Assembly: GCF_048128805.1 (NCBI RefSeq)
Contig: NC_136005.1
Coordinates: 19,866,260-19,930,259 of the forward strand
Direction of reading: 5' to 3'
Length of the DNA stretch: 64,000 nucleotides
From: Centroberyx gerrardi
Taxonomy: Eukaryota > Chordata > Actinopteri > Beryciformes > Berycidae
Shown: piece by piece, positions 25,864 through 61,200 of the stretch
Numbering within the stretch: position 1 is the stretch's first letter
How the letters are laid out: the number at the start of each line of letters is the position of its first letter
Notes under the pieces: generated by a model
The model's input: the letters and a program-made list of their open reading frames with translations, nothing else
What the model was told of the DNA's origin: nothing
The model's database searches: none
Made by a program: the position numbers and the translations under genes

Positions 25864-26980
25864 CATAGTGCTGAGCCTCAGTGAAGAAAGAGGGCACTGA
25901 CTAGGCCCAATGTGAACAACCGCTCTGTCACAATGCAAGACTAATTTGTATGTTTTAAGCCAGCAAAAACCGACTTAAATGAGTTTTTCGCAATTTAGAC
26001 GCAGGCTTTTTTTTTCACCTTTTAAAATATTTTTCAAAAAATATCACCGATTGGAATTGCGGCAGACACAGAAGACTGAGCTGACTCAAGAAATCTCCTC
26101 TGCACTCCGGTAGGTTTGGTAACAAAAATCGCTCTTCAATTTTAAGCAATGTTTGACTCAGTTTTGGCAAGGTGGCCTCTAGCTTTGATCATCTGAGAAT
26201 AACTCAAAGCTCTTCAGCAGGAGTGACTGTGGCGAGCCATTAGCCTTGATTCGCTAAATATTAAATGAAAATCAAAAGAATCGCTCTCTAGTAGAATGGC
26301 ATGAGACCAACAAAACCAGAAGATTTTACATCGTTTATGGTCGCAGTTGTAATGCATATTCAAATATTTACGGTCAGAGTATTTCCATTGACGTTGCTGG
26401 AGTGGGGGTAAGATGCAGGAGGGGACAGTGTCGTCAACGCCAACCGAACCAGAAGGAGGCAGGCAAGCTCTTTGATGCCTTCAAGTACTGTCGGAAATAT
26501 TATCAATACGAGTTGTTTGCAAGTGAATGACCCAACAAAGTAGTAAATATTCCTGGGAAAGTGGGATTTTTTTTTGTTTATTTCGTTTATTATTTTTTGC
26601 CGAGATATGAGATTCAGCGTGGGTGTGTAGAGGGCGGAGAGCAACAACCAATGGTAAAAGTGATGTGTTTTATTATGTGTTTGTTTGGCATGGTAAGTAA
26701 ATAATTAGTATTTTATATTTTCACTCTAACGTTTAGTTGTCACGCTTTTTAAATATAAATTGACTAAAAGGTGATTAACATCCTCTTCATTTTGCTGCCA
26801 CGCCCACAACACAAGGTAGCTCTGTGTAGCTTGATTTCTAAAAGTGAAACAACAGCTCCAAAAAATATGTTTGTTATTTATCCATTTTTATGACTGTTTC
26901 AAACCAAACCAATTTTAATGCTTTACGACTAGCTTACGCGGTGCATTTGAAGGCAGCATTTAAGGGCATGCAATCCTAAA
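25301..26980. other. ephx4-btbd8 intergenic sequence
   Basis: I recognise no gene. It includes a (CA)n microsatellite and AT-rich, unclassified sequence at about 26000-26650 that may be old repeat. Confidence 0.4.
25812..25861. repeat. (CA)25 microsatellite
   Basis: Uninterrupted CA dinucleotides over about 50 bases. It is likely to be length-polymorphic. Confidence 0.95.
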
Positions 26981-26986
26981 CCGAAC

Positions 26987-27330
26987 TGCGCATGTGCAGT
27001 AACTCCAACGCTTTCTTTCCTATGTGTCTCCTCCTGGACCTTGTCTAGTTTGCTCCTAGAGGGTGGCGAACAGCGTGGAACCGTGATGTCAACAACATCG
27101 CAGCGGCAGCGGCGGTCAGTGGGTCAGTCCGTTAATGAAGCTACTTGTCGAAACCTATCTGTTAACCTGCCACTAACTGGTTACGACTTAGCGAAGAGTT
27201 ACTGGCTGTAATTAATTCATGCGGGTTTGTTTTTCATCACCAGGGATCCAGCGGGGGTCTTGATTCAAGAGGATAACTAGCTTACGCTAGCTAGCGCTAG
27301 CCTGCTAGCCTCTTCAGAGGAGAGGAAAAT
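26987..27330 (+). promoter_or_regulatory. btbd8: Probable btbd8 promoter and 5' UTR region
   Basis: TGCGCATGTGCA (26987-26998) is one base from the NRF1 consensus TGCGCATGCGCA. It is followed by locally GC-richer sequence and a possible donor (GCGGCG before GTCAGT at 27114). There is no TATA box, as is usual for NRF1-type promoters. The first coding exon lies 0.6 kb downstream, so a 5' UTR exon spliced to 27698 is likely. The start site itself is not determined. Confidence 0.4.
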
Positions 27331-27398
27331 GAGAGTGACTGGTTCATTTCGGCTACAATACAGACTGTGCTGGGTAGAGCAATACCTAATACGTGTGT

Positions 27399-27399
<1 letters not shown>

Positions 27400-27459
<60 letters not shown>

Positions 27460-27550
27460 TGTGAGAGTGGGGTGTGTGTGTGTCTGTATGTGTGGGGTGT
27501 GTGTGTGTGTGTGTGTGTGTGTTTGTGTGTGTGTCTGTATGTGTGTGTGG
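27400..27550. repeat. (GT)n microsatellite upstream of btbd8 exon 2
   Basis: A pure GT run of about 58 bases (27400-27458), then interrupted GT/GTCT/GGTGTG units up to about 27550. It ends about 150 bases before the acceptor of the first coding exon. Confidence 0.9.
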
Positions 27551-27712
27551 GCTGCTAGTTCTCTCCAAACTGTGAGAAATGTTTATGCTTGGTAATGTTA
27601 TCCTGTCCTCTTGCCTTAGAGCTGTACAGCTGAACACTCTGGTATCTGGATTGTGCTAGATTCAAAGGCTGAGCTTCTTGTCTTATCTTTGTCTTAGAGA
27701 ACAAAGTAAACA

Positions 27713-51771
<24,059 letters not shown>

Positions 51772-51864
51772 CTGCACAGAGGAGAGCCTGCCGGACAGTT
51801 GTCGCCTTCTCTATGAACTTTTAACGTCTACAGCATCAACATTGTCTTAATTTATTTAAATCTC

Positions 51865-51926
<62 letters not shown>

Positions 51927-52220
51927 TGAACTGTAGTTTCTGGACTTTGCAGCAGCAGCTTATTTGCATTTCCCATAGTTATGCCCTTAATGGACTGTGT
52001 CTGGACACAAACAGGGCTGTTATGCATGTTGATATTTTTGTATGTTTAACTGTTTACTCGGTGTTGCTTCAAAGCTCTAGAAAAGAAGAAGAAAAAGACG
52101 TTTCTTTCTCATGGCACTCCTCTGATAATATTAGCTGACTGGAGTTTCCTAAAGAAAAACAATGACATTCTGGCCCGATGGCTTGCATTTAGTGTCATAT
52201 TGAAAATAATAAAGGTTTGT
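51772..52220 (+). other. btbd8: btbd8 3' UTR with (CT)n repeat and poly(A) signal
   Basis: The stop TGA is at 51769-51771. A (TC)n microsatellite with one G interruption covers 51861-51920. AATAAA is at 52208-52213. Confidence 0.7.
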
Positions 52221-52780
52221 GTTTCTGAAGAAATGAAAACTGTTCGTCATTGTCATGGATGGATAACTTATTTAGGAGCTGTTAGCTCGCCATTGCTATA
52301 GAGTAAATGCTACTTCATAAAGTATATGAAAAATATAGCCCTGGTGCTTGGCTGCTTCACGTTCAAAGCTGCTGTTTTTTTAAAGTTTTAAATAGGCTAT
52401 ATTTTTTTTATTATTACTGAAAATTAGATGCAGGCAGTTTTTAACGTCAAACAAAGAGTAGGCTAACATAGAAACATCCGACAGTATCAACAATTTACAA
52501 AGAATGTCTCTCTGTCCCGTAAACGTTAAATCTCGGCAACTTGGGTATCAAAGAAAATGCCCACTTTCCCAGTCCAATTTGTTGGGTCGTTCATGAGCGG
52601 TTATCACGTAACAACTTTATTTCCGACAGCACCTGAAGGCAGCATAGCGATGCTCCAGTCCATGAGTCCAACGTCAGACTGAGCGAGCCAAAAACTTGTC
52701 AGGCTAGTCTGCTCATATCTCTGTGAGTCTGCTGGTCTCATCAAAACTACAGTATCTTCACCCAGACTGTCTAGTTGGCT
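52221..52780 (+). promoter_or_regulatory. btbd8-c1orf146 intergenic sequence and c1orf146 promoter region
   Basis: About 570 bp separate the btbd8 poly(A) signal from the next start codon. I see no TATA box at a convincing place. The c1orf146 transcript must start here. Confidence 0.35.
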
Positions 52781-54882
52781 ATGGCAACCAACAAGGAAAC
52801 AACTATTCAGTGGAAAACAACCATTATTGTCAGCACATCACTTCAGGTAACGTTAAAACTTGAATTGCCAAACATTTCCGTTGACAGTTGGGTTTCAGGG
52901 GGAAAAGGGGAGATAGGCAGATGGATGTGTGTTTGTGTTTGTTGGCTAGCTAACGGTACCGCCAAAAAAATAAGTTCTTACAGTCAGTAAAATATTACAC
53001 ATTCAAGCTTGTTTACAATGCTTAAAGTTACGTGTAGTTTTTCAACAAGTTCAGAAGAAGCTAACCATCTGTGTTTGCTTTACTAGAACCACGATACAGC
53101 AAGGATGCTCTGCGCACAACAGCATCGCATCAGATTTTCAGACAGTGTTGAGTCCGGAGCCTTTGTTTTTCCTTTGTCAGGTAAACACGCTGTATTTTCG
53201 GCTATTGGATAACCTCGTAATTGTTATGTATTTTATAAGGGGAACGGACTAGAATGTGGCATGGAAGTAGTTGACATAAATCAGTTTCCTCCATCTTTAT
53301 TCAACTCTTTCTTGCCTTATCAAATTGAAACATCAATTATCCCCAATAGCGCCCCCTAGTGGACAATTAATTCTCTAACAGACTGCAGCCAGGATACCAC
53401 GGTTTGTGAATCTATTGTCACAGGCCCAGTTAAGTTTGAGAAAACACAAAACCACAGATAGCATATGGGGTTCTTGATAAGCCTATCTGAGATGGATGTT
53501 GCAGCCAAAGTTACTTAGCCTAAAAGTGAATGAATGTAAACTTGACGGCCATATAAACTTATGTGCCCAGGTACCGCATTTTTGGTTGTTGACCCACAAG
53601 ATCTCCCACAGAGTTGCGAGGAGTCAGGACTCTTCGAAAGGATAAAGAAATTTGTGGAAGTCCACCGGAACAGCTTCCTACTTCTACACACTCCTTTTTA
53701 TGGGAAAAAGGAGTTGGACACCTTGTCAGCGATTCAGCGCAGGTTGATACATAGATATGTTATGGCTTTATGAATCCAGTCACTTAGTTGGGATCTGACT
53801 GGAGGGCACTGTGGCCATGGATGAGGTCTATTAGGGCCATTCACTTACTATTATTGCAGTCACTTTTTGTACCTCTGCTGAGCCTAATGTAATAACAAGC
53901 GAAGTCCAACAAAATTGATTAAAACATTGAAACAGTATTTTGTTTACATGGAAAATTAGATTCTAAGAGATTTGTTTTATTTGTCCAGTTATACCTGTCA
54001 TTACTGAGGGAGCCAGTAGCTCTGCTGACCCTAATGTAATAACATAATATAATGGATTAAAAGAGGATTTTGGTTACATGGAAAATGTGATTTGAAGAGA
54101 TTCAGGGTTCCCACACTACTGGAAAAGCTGGAAAAGTCATGGAATTTGAAAATAGTATTTTCCAGGCCTGGAGATGTTATGAAAAATGATGAAAGGTAGA
54201 AAAGTTTTGGAAAAGTGATGAAATTAGTTAATGATTTGTTTTTCTTGAATACTGCCAAATGTCTCAAAAAGCTGCGGCTGGCTCCGAAACAGTCTAGACC
54301 TCCCTGTTGGAGGAAAATACTGTTGGTAGCTGACTGTTTTTTGTTGACAGAGCTAAAATCATATTATATCCTTTTTTTTAAAGTGAAAAACAAACTAATG
54401 CTTAAAGTTAGTGTAGCTGACTTATTATTAATTCTCATTAAAAATTTTGTCATGGAAATATGAAACAGGGTCATAGGAAAGTTTTGGAATATCATCAGTG
54501 AAAAGGTGTGGGAACCCTGGGGATTTATTTTATTTGTCTAATGATGTTTGTCATTACTGAGGAAGCCAATTTTGTCTTTTTCAGATTCTTTGGCAGCAAC
54601 CTCAGGATCCTTCCTGTGCGAAACAATGCTGAGATCGTCAAAGGAATGTTGACAATCGCCAAGGTAAAGATAAAGGCAGTGCATGAGCATGATTTGGTGA
54701 TTCTGGATACAAAATAGTGGCTGTTGTACTTTTGTGATATTTTGACAAATGAATGAAGGCAAATTCGTCTGCAGGCCACCAGTAAGCCGCATGTCGGCAG
54801 CATCAGGGATCGGATGTCTCTGGCTCGGGCCCATGTCATTGAAAGCAGCCCGGTGTGGGAGATGCTCAGAGACAAACTTTGA
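52781..54882 (+). CDS. c1orf146: Meiotic crossover factor SPO16 homologue (C1orf146), 5 coding exons
   Basis: Mammalian C1orf146 (SPO16) pairs with SHOC1/ZIP2, an XPF-like protein, to stabilise recombination intermediates and promote crossovers in meiosis. CDS exons: 52781-52846, 53087-53180, 53571-53742, 54585-54663, 54775-54882. Phases agree and give 172 aa (human 180). The start MATNKETTIQWKTTIIVSTSL parallels the human N-terminus. Recognisable blocks are IRFSDSVESGAFVFPLSGTA, FVEVHRNSFLLLHTP, NLRILPVRNNAEIV and the end SSPVWEMLRDKL. The start is the ATG at 52781 rather than the in-frame TTG two codons earlier. It lies between btbd8 and glmn as in human. Expression in germ cells is expected from the family but is not visible here. 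Confidence 0.9.
53349..53362 (-). promoter_or_regulatory. CTCF-like motif in c1orf146 intron 2
   Basis: GCGCCCCCTAGTGG is the reverse complement of CCACTAGGGGGCGC, a full match to the CTCF core consensus. Binding is a prediction only. Confidence 0.4.
53873..54572 (+). repeat. Tandem duplication of about 147 bp, second copy split by a transposon
   Basis: Copy 1 spans 53873-54019, from CTCTGCTGAGCCTAATG. Copy 2 starts at 54020 with CTCTGCTGACCCTAATG, breaks off at 54102 and resumes at 54520, ending near 54572 with CATTACTGAGGAAGCCA. The interruption is the element 54103-54519. It lies in c1orf146 intron 3, directly before the acceptor of exon 4. Confidence 0.7.
54103..54519. mobile_element. 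Miniature inverted-repeat element, 417 bp
   Basis: The terminal inverted repeats are CAGGGTTCCCACAC and GTGTGGGAACCCTG. The inside is rich in GGAAAAGTCATGGAA-type units. The flanks GAGATT (left) and GGGATT (right) probably are a slightly diverged target-site duplication. The CAGGG ends suggest a hAT relative, but the duplication is too short to settle this. There is no coding capacity. Confidence 0.75.
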
Positions 54883-55216
54883 AGCTTGGCTGAGCAGGTG
54901 GGATGAAGCGTAAACGGCAAGTTCTCCTTCTGTCTCTCCCTTCTGTCTTTGTCACGGACCCTTACTGATACAAGTCTCAATTAGGTCAGTATACAGAAGA
55001 CAGGTGAAAATTGTGTCTGAACACATGAACACCACTGTTGCATTGTTCTAGAGTTGATGTTGTATGTCCTGAAAGAGTTTTGGAAAAGAAAAATACAAAT
55101 ATTTTTTACATATTTGGTGTTTATTGATTGGTCAAACAGAGATAAATAAAAAGAAGCATTTGTTGTGAAACACACAAATGGTTTAAAAGTGACGATTTAA
55201 TAACAGCAGGTTCTGT
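54883..55216. other. Shared 3' region of c1orf146 (+) and glmn (-)
   Basis: Only 334 bp separate the two stop codons. The plus-strand AATAAA is at 55145-55150. The minus-strand AATAAA appears as TTTATT at 55120-55125. Each signal lies on the far side of the other, so the two mature 3' UTRs should overlap. Confidence 0.6.
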
Positions 55217-58200
55217 TTAATTTTGGATCTTCTCCTTTTCCTCGGTTATCTCCTCGATGCGGACGATAAGACTCTCCATCAGGTCAAAAGTCACCAAAGC
55301 GCTCTGCAGGACCTGAGAAGTACAAGAGGTCCGGCAGTTTTCAGCTTAGTCGTCGTGCTAAAAAAGCAAAAGCACAATTGTGAAAACTGACAGGAAAGGT
55401 AGTTACTGTACCTGGTGCTGGACCTCTGGAGACATATTAGATACTTTCTCATGTCTCACTGTTATGCTTTTGACTAATGTCGTTGACCTGGCTGCAGCTC
55501 TGGCTTCTAGAGGAGAATAGTGACAGCAGCACACAACGTAAAAACAGGCTGTTAATATTGCAGAATTTGCACAAGGTTATTTGAATGTAATTTTATTAAT
55601 GCTTACCCTTTGCTTTTAGCTTCTGATCCTCCCTCAGTGCCTTCACTTCAGATGTATAATACACTCTTGATAAGCCGATACAGACGCGCAGCCTTTTTAG
55701 GTATTCGTCTTTGATCCTGCACAGCTCTGCCCACACATCTGTCTAAAAGTAGGAGGAATAGACCATCAGTATTCTGCATCAACCACACCAGCTGACAGAC
55801 GGGAGAACAATATAAAGTGTTGAATTAGAAAGACTCACATTGCTCCTGAACTCTTTGTCTCTAATAAGGAGATAACGCAGAAGATTCAGACACTCCATTA
55901 TCCTGGATAAAGAGAGATGGGGCATCGCTTAAGATTGGCTCTGTCAGGATGAAGCACTCCAGTACTGACATTGACAGACTATTGTAAGTGAATCTCTGCA
56001 GACAAGCCAAGCTCTGAGTAGTTTTGGGTGATTTTACAATCTTGGTCTGAAGTTGACTCTCTCTGAAGGTAGCTAGCCCATGAAATGTGAGCTTCACTGG
56101 ATATTTACAGTCTTCCGTCCATCTTAACAAGGCAGAAATATACCTGAAATAGATGTCTGGAACTTGCAGCTCTTGTATCTTTACTGTAGTTTGTGATTTT
56201 ACTCTACTATGGTTCACACTCCTCACCTGTCCATACTGTGCAGCAGATCGGTCTGAGCACCTTGTGGCAGACACAGCGCCAGTCCCAGCAGTGGGAGAAA
56301 CTCGGCTCCTAGGAACCATTCATTGCCATTGCCGGGCTAGAGGAGAATGATCATAGAATTTACACATGCAGCCTCCCAGCCATCAAGATGAAGGTAAAAC
56401 ACGAAGGCAGGATCTTCTAAATTTTTGTCATATAGCCTTATTGAAAGTTAATAGGGTCTAAATCTTAATTTTGCCCCATTTAGTTCCAATTAGGCTGTCT
56501 CACAAACATTTCAAGACTGGGACTTCAGCTTTCTGCTCAATTAGTACTAGAAACCTGATTATTTTTCCACATCAATACTTAAGACCAAGTTGACTGTATA
56601 CAGTATGTAAGAAGGCTTAAGGACTAATTGCTACACAAACAACAGTTCACTTATTATTATTGTGCAACCTAAGCCTATTGTTTTTTATAGCATAGTGGAT
56701 GAATCCTTATTTCAGCAGTGTAATTTTTTATTTTTCATCATAAATAGAGCAAATGGGAAAAGGCAATGTCCATATAGCATGTCTCTAGTGTAAAGAAAAA
56801 ATATGGATAAGCCCACATTATCTTTTATCTTACCTTGATGGAAAACTCTACTTGATTCTTGATGTTCTTTACTATATAACCCTCTACGCCTGAATGGTTG
56901 CTGGTTTTTAACATGCACCTGCAAAAGAAAATTTGACTTTTGTTAAACTGTGTAGACTAAGTTGGCCTAATTAAACAAACATCAACCAACTTGAGTTGAT
57001 CAGTATAAGATGAAACTTGAATAATCCCTGTGGGGAAATTGGGATGTTGCAGCTGCAAATACTAATAGAATACAGCAAAGCAAAATATAATTTAAATACA
57101 AATACAGCAGATGTTGTTGCATATAAAAATATGCAACAACAATTTTAACACTAGAGCATATTAAGTCGAATGTATGAATTGAAAGTATGTGGAAACAGTA
57201 TGGACCACATGGGTGTGCAAAACAGCAGTAGAACTTACTGAGACAAAGAAAGAATGAATACAGAATATATCTGATATGAAAATCTACCAAAAATATGAAA
57301 TATATGCAGTATGAAGTAAATAGAAAATGTAAAAAAAATATCAACAATCAGAAGGACATTGGAATATAAAGAAATCAGATATGTGAATTTAGAGCAAATA
57401 TACATGATATGCAAGATGTGCATCATGCTCACATTACTACAGAAGGTCTACACTCTACAGCTTAAGAAGTCTAAAGGTCTGGTTTTATTTCATTTCTTTT
57501 TTGATGATATTCTCACCTGAAGAACTTGTGCTTTGCCTCACTGTCTAATTTATTGATGAAGAGCTGGAAAACCTGCAGTCCTGTTTCTCTCTGGGAAAGC
57601 AGTGATCACACACACAGGCAAAGTCAGCAAATTCATATGTTTGACAGTATGGCCAATGGAAATGCATTGTTCTTATTAAGTATAATTATACTGTATACTC
57701 ACCAAATGTTGCATTGGGCAGTCAGTGAGAACTTGCCGCACGTTCTGTGAAATACAGAGGAACACGAGGGTAACTGGACAGTAAAAATGTGACTTAATGC
57801 ACCTTTTCAGATTGTAAGAATGGGACCAATCTCATGCTTGGCTTACCTGCGGTACGCTGTAGAAGGTCTTCAGCTCCAGTAGATCCACTGGGAGGCTGTT
57901 GTCCTGCACACTATCCAAGCTTTTTGCATATAGAGCCTGAGTGTAAATACACATTTATACTTAAATTTACTTCAGCCCCATTCTATTATTTTGTTTTCAT
58001 TCATTATTTTAGACCAAATGACAAATGTAAGACAAATGTGTATTGATGTGCCCTTACCAGTCCTTTGAGTAAGCATGATTCATTTTTTCTGTTGTAGAAA
58101 GAAACAAGATGACAGATTATTTTAAGAGATCTATAATTTTTAAACAAGAGACATATTTTCACTCCATATTGTATTGACAGCATACCTACTGAGCAAGATA

Positions 58201-61200
58201 TTTATGTATTCCATGTTGCACTGAAGGACAAATACAGGGCTGGAACAGGAAGAAACATAACAAATGTAAATAGTTTGTTACACTAAACCTACATTTTTTG
58301 ACAGGTGTGGTGAGGTATAAAGATAAACACCATCTCCTGTCTGTGCCATTGAAAGCTCATGATCAGGCCGACTTATGGCTTCTCATTTTACCTGAATACT
58401 GCTGGAAACCTCTCTATGGAGATGAGCTGGACGAACAGCAGGTAAGCCAAACAAGCCCTTGACTCCTTGGACTGATGACTGTCCACCAGGATGCTTTTCT
58501 TCAGAGGGTTGTAGAACAGGAGATCTGGAAGAGGCTCCTGGATTGCAGGCAGTGTGACCTGGAGGACAAATGCACAGCGACATTGTCTGAGTAGTTAAAT
58601 TCACAATCAAACATGATCCTCTGTATGACTGCCTCCCCATAGATGGAGAAATTAGAAATAATTTGCTCTTACCAGTATCTCTGTCGCAAAGAGCCACAGT
58701 GGTGATTTTCTCCCTCGGTCTAGCTGGGCCTGGAGGAGCGGCTCTCTCAAGCTCCTCATGCAGCTGTAGGGAAAGACAGACCATTCATCACTAAGCCTGC
58801 ACAACAGTTTGACCTTTGGCATTGGCACTTCCCAAGGTTGTCATTATAAACCAATACTAAGACTTTAACTAGATGTTAAAAAACACTGGCTTAAATTGAA
58901 ATAAGAATAAAAATGACACTGTGAAAAAACTACAGCTATCTTGTTTACTTGTATTTAACTAAAATGAAATACAAATATGTTTGTTGTTTATGTGCAGGGT
59001 AAAAAAGAGAATACATTTTTGGCAGAGAATTTAGAAGTGGTCCCAACTTTAACTTGAGGATGCATTGGAAAATTTATGTAAATATATTTTTTTAAAAGAA
59101 TAAATGGTTTATTGTTTGTATTACACAATACCTGTTGCAGACATCCTACAAAATACCTGTTCTGAACTTCTGTCATTATACCTTTAATAAAATACCACCC
59201 CTACCAAAAATAGAATTGAATTAAACTAAAACTAAACTGAAAGTAAAATAAGAAGGGAGAACTATATAAAAATAAGAACACATGAAAAATCTAAAACCAT
59301 AATAATCTTGTTGTGCTCTAACATAAACCCACAGTCAGGCCACCTCTTTAAACAGTTTTTTTTAATCATTAATATCTTCTCATTACTCTGCCTTCAACCC
59401 CACCAAACAGAGACAGAAACCTACAACTTGAGAAGCTCAGTCTTCAGCTCCTGATCCCCAGGAGTGCCGACACCGTTTCCACTTTTCCTCCTCACTTCCT
59501 CCACGAAGGGCTCCATAAACGCAGCCAAGGCGGTGCAGCAGCGACACAGACCAAACTCATCCGCTGCCTCCTGCTGCTGGGTGTAAGGCACAGGCAGGCG
59601 GGACATCTGCTTCTGCAGGGCGGATAGAGCCAGGCCCAAAGAGGCTGCCTTTCCCTCATCCGTCCGAAGCAGCACTTTTGAACACACAAGGTAGTTGTGA
59701 GATTAAATTACTTTACAGCAGGGGGCGCCACATACCATGTTTTAACAACTGCATATACTGAATTACTAGAACAATTTCCATGCATTTTCAAGTGGGTATT
59801 TTTGTTAAGGGAATATCAGCAGTAAGTTGTGTTACCTGTTTGAAGATGTGGAGCAAGAGTTATGATGGCGTCAGCGATGGCATCTGGATCAGTGTCCTCA
59901 ATTAGTTCAAGCAAACCATGCAGGAGCTCCTTCGGGCTGCAAGTCTAGACATCACAACAGACATGCTTGTATAATATTGCTTGTAAATATTGTCCACAAG
60001 CATTATATAGGATAGTTGTCTGTACCTACCCTGGTCAGGTGTATAATGGCAGTCTGACAGTGATCGAGACTCTTCTCCTTTCTAATCACTTCACTTGCTA
60101 GAGGTGCCAAGAGACCGCAGCCCATAGTCTTCACAAATCCCTAAGTAAAAGAGAAAACACAATCATTATATTTTATGCGTACAAGAGCACAAATTTGTCA
60201 TATTCATCAATAATGATTCTTGGATGTCGCTGCAGGTTTACTTTTTGTTGATGCATGTTTTGTGCCAGATGCCCTTCTGACGCTGTGCAAAATGGCATTA
60301 AAAAGCTATATAAGAATGCTGTCAAAGATTCTTTAGTATTTCAATATGATTCAAAGAATTGTTTTAAGAGTAAAGCCCCTTAACTCTTTCACCAGTAGAT
60401 GATATTATGAAATTGTATTGCTCTGCAGATGCAAAATCCCCCTCTAGGTCCAAGTCTGTCCTCTACGCCCAAGTTGAAAGCCAGAAATTTCTCATTTGAT
60501 AGTCAATCGTTTGAACCCATGGAGATTATTTTAAGCTTCTGAAAGAGGTAAGAAAACGAAGTGACACATGCTTCTAAAAGTACAGTACACACAAGTGCGG
60601 GAAGCATGGGGAGATGGGACAACCAAGGGCACTTAGAGGAGCGTCGTATCAAAGAGGGTTATCAGTGGAGCGAGAAATCTGACTGCATATCTGCTAGTTT
60701 CCTCCCCACACCTCCAGGTCAAGAGGCCGACAGGCGCGGAGTCGTGGCTGAGTGGTGATGTTCAGCGTAGTTGGGTAGCAGGGAAGTGGCTACTTCTGTT
60801 CCTGGCTGTTGACACTGAGGAGGCTGCAGTGTGACTCAGTGTGTCTTCACCAGTATTTACCGTTGGGACTGTTGACAGATTAACACCATCCGTCTTTTCC
60901 CTCTTCATTTCATATTTGTGAGGTGTGACTAGTCCTGGGCAGCCTTTTATTTCTGAGGATGGATGAGATCTGTGTTTGTTAGTTCTGGCTGTGATGTCGG
61001 AGATACCTGGTTTCTCTCATCCTGAAGGACTTTCAGTAGTTGTGCACTTTCACCCTGACCAAGACAGGCGGATCCAACATTCTTGAAGTGCTGGTGGTCC
61101 TCTGGCTTCAATCCTCCCTCTGGAGTATCCCTCTAAACACAAGATTGAGCATATCAAATAACACAGTGCTTTCTTTTACATGTTCTGATGCACAGTATTA

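Noticed and set aside
27329-27637. Cys-Val and Thr-His repeat open frames
   Set aside because: Translations of a GT/CA microsatellite.
57000-57432. Hydrophobic minus-strand open frames in a glmn intron
   Set aside because: Very AT-rich sequence gives Phe/Tyr/Ile-rich frames by chance; they lie between two confirmed coding exons.
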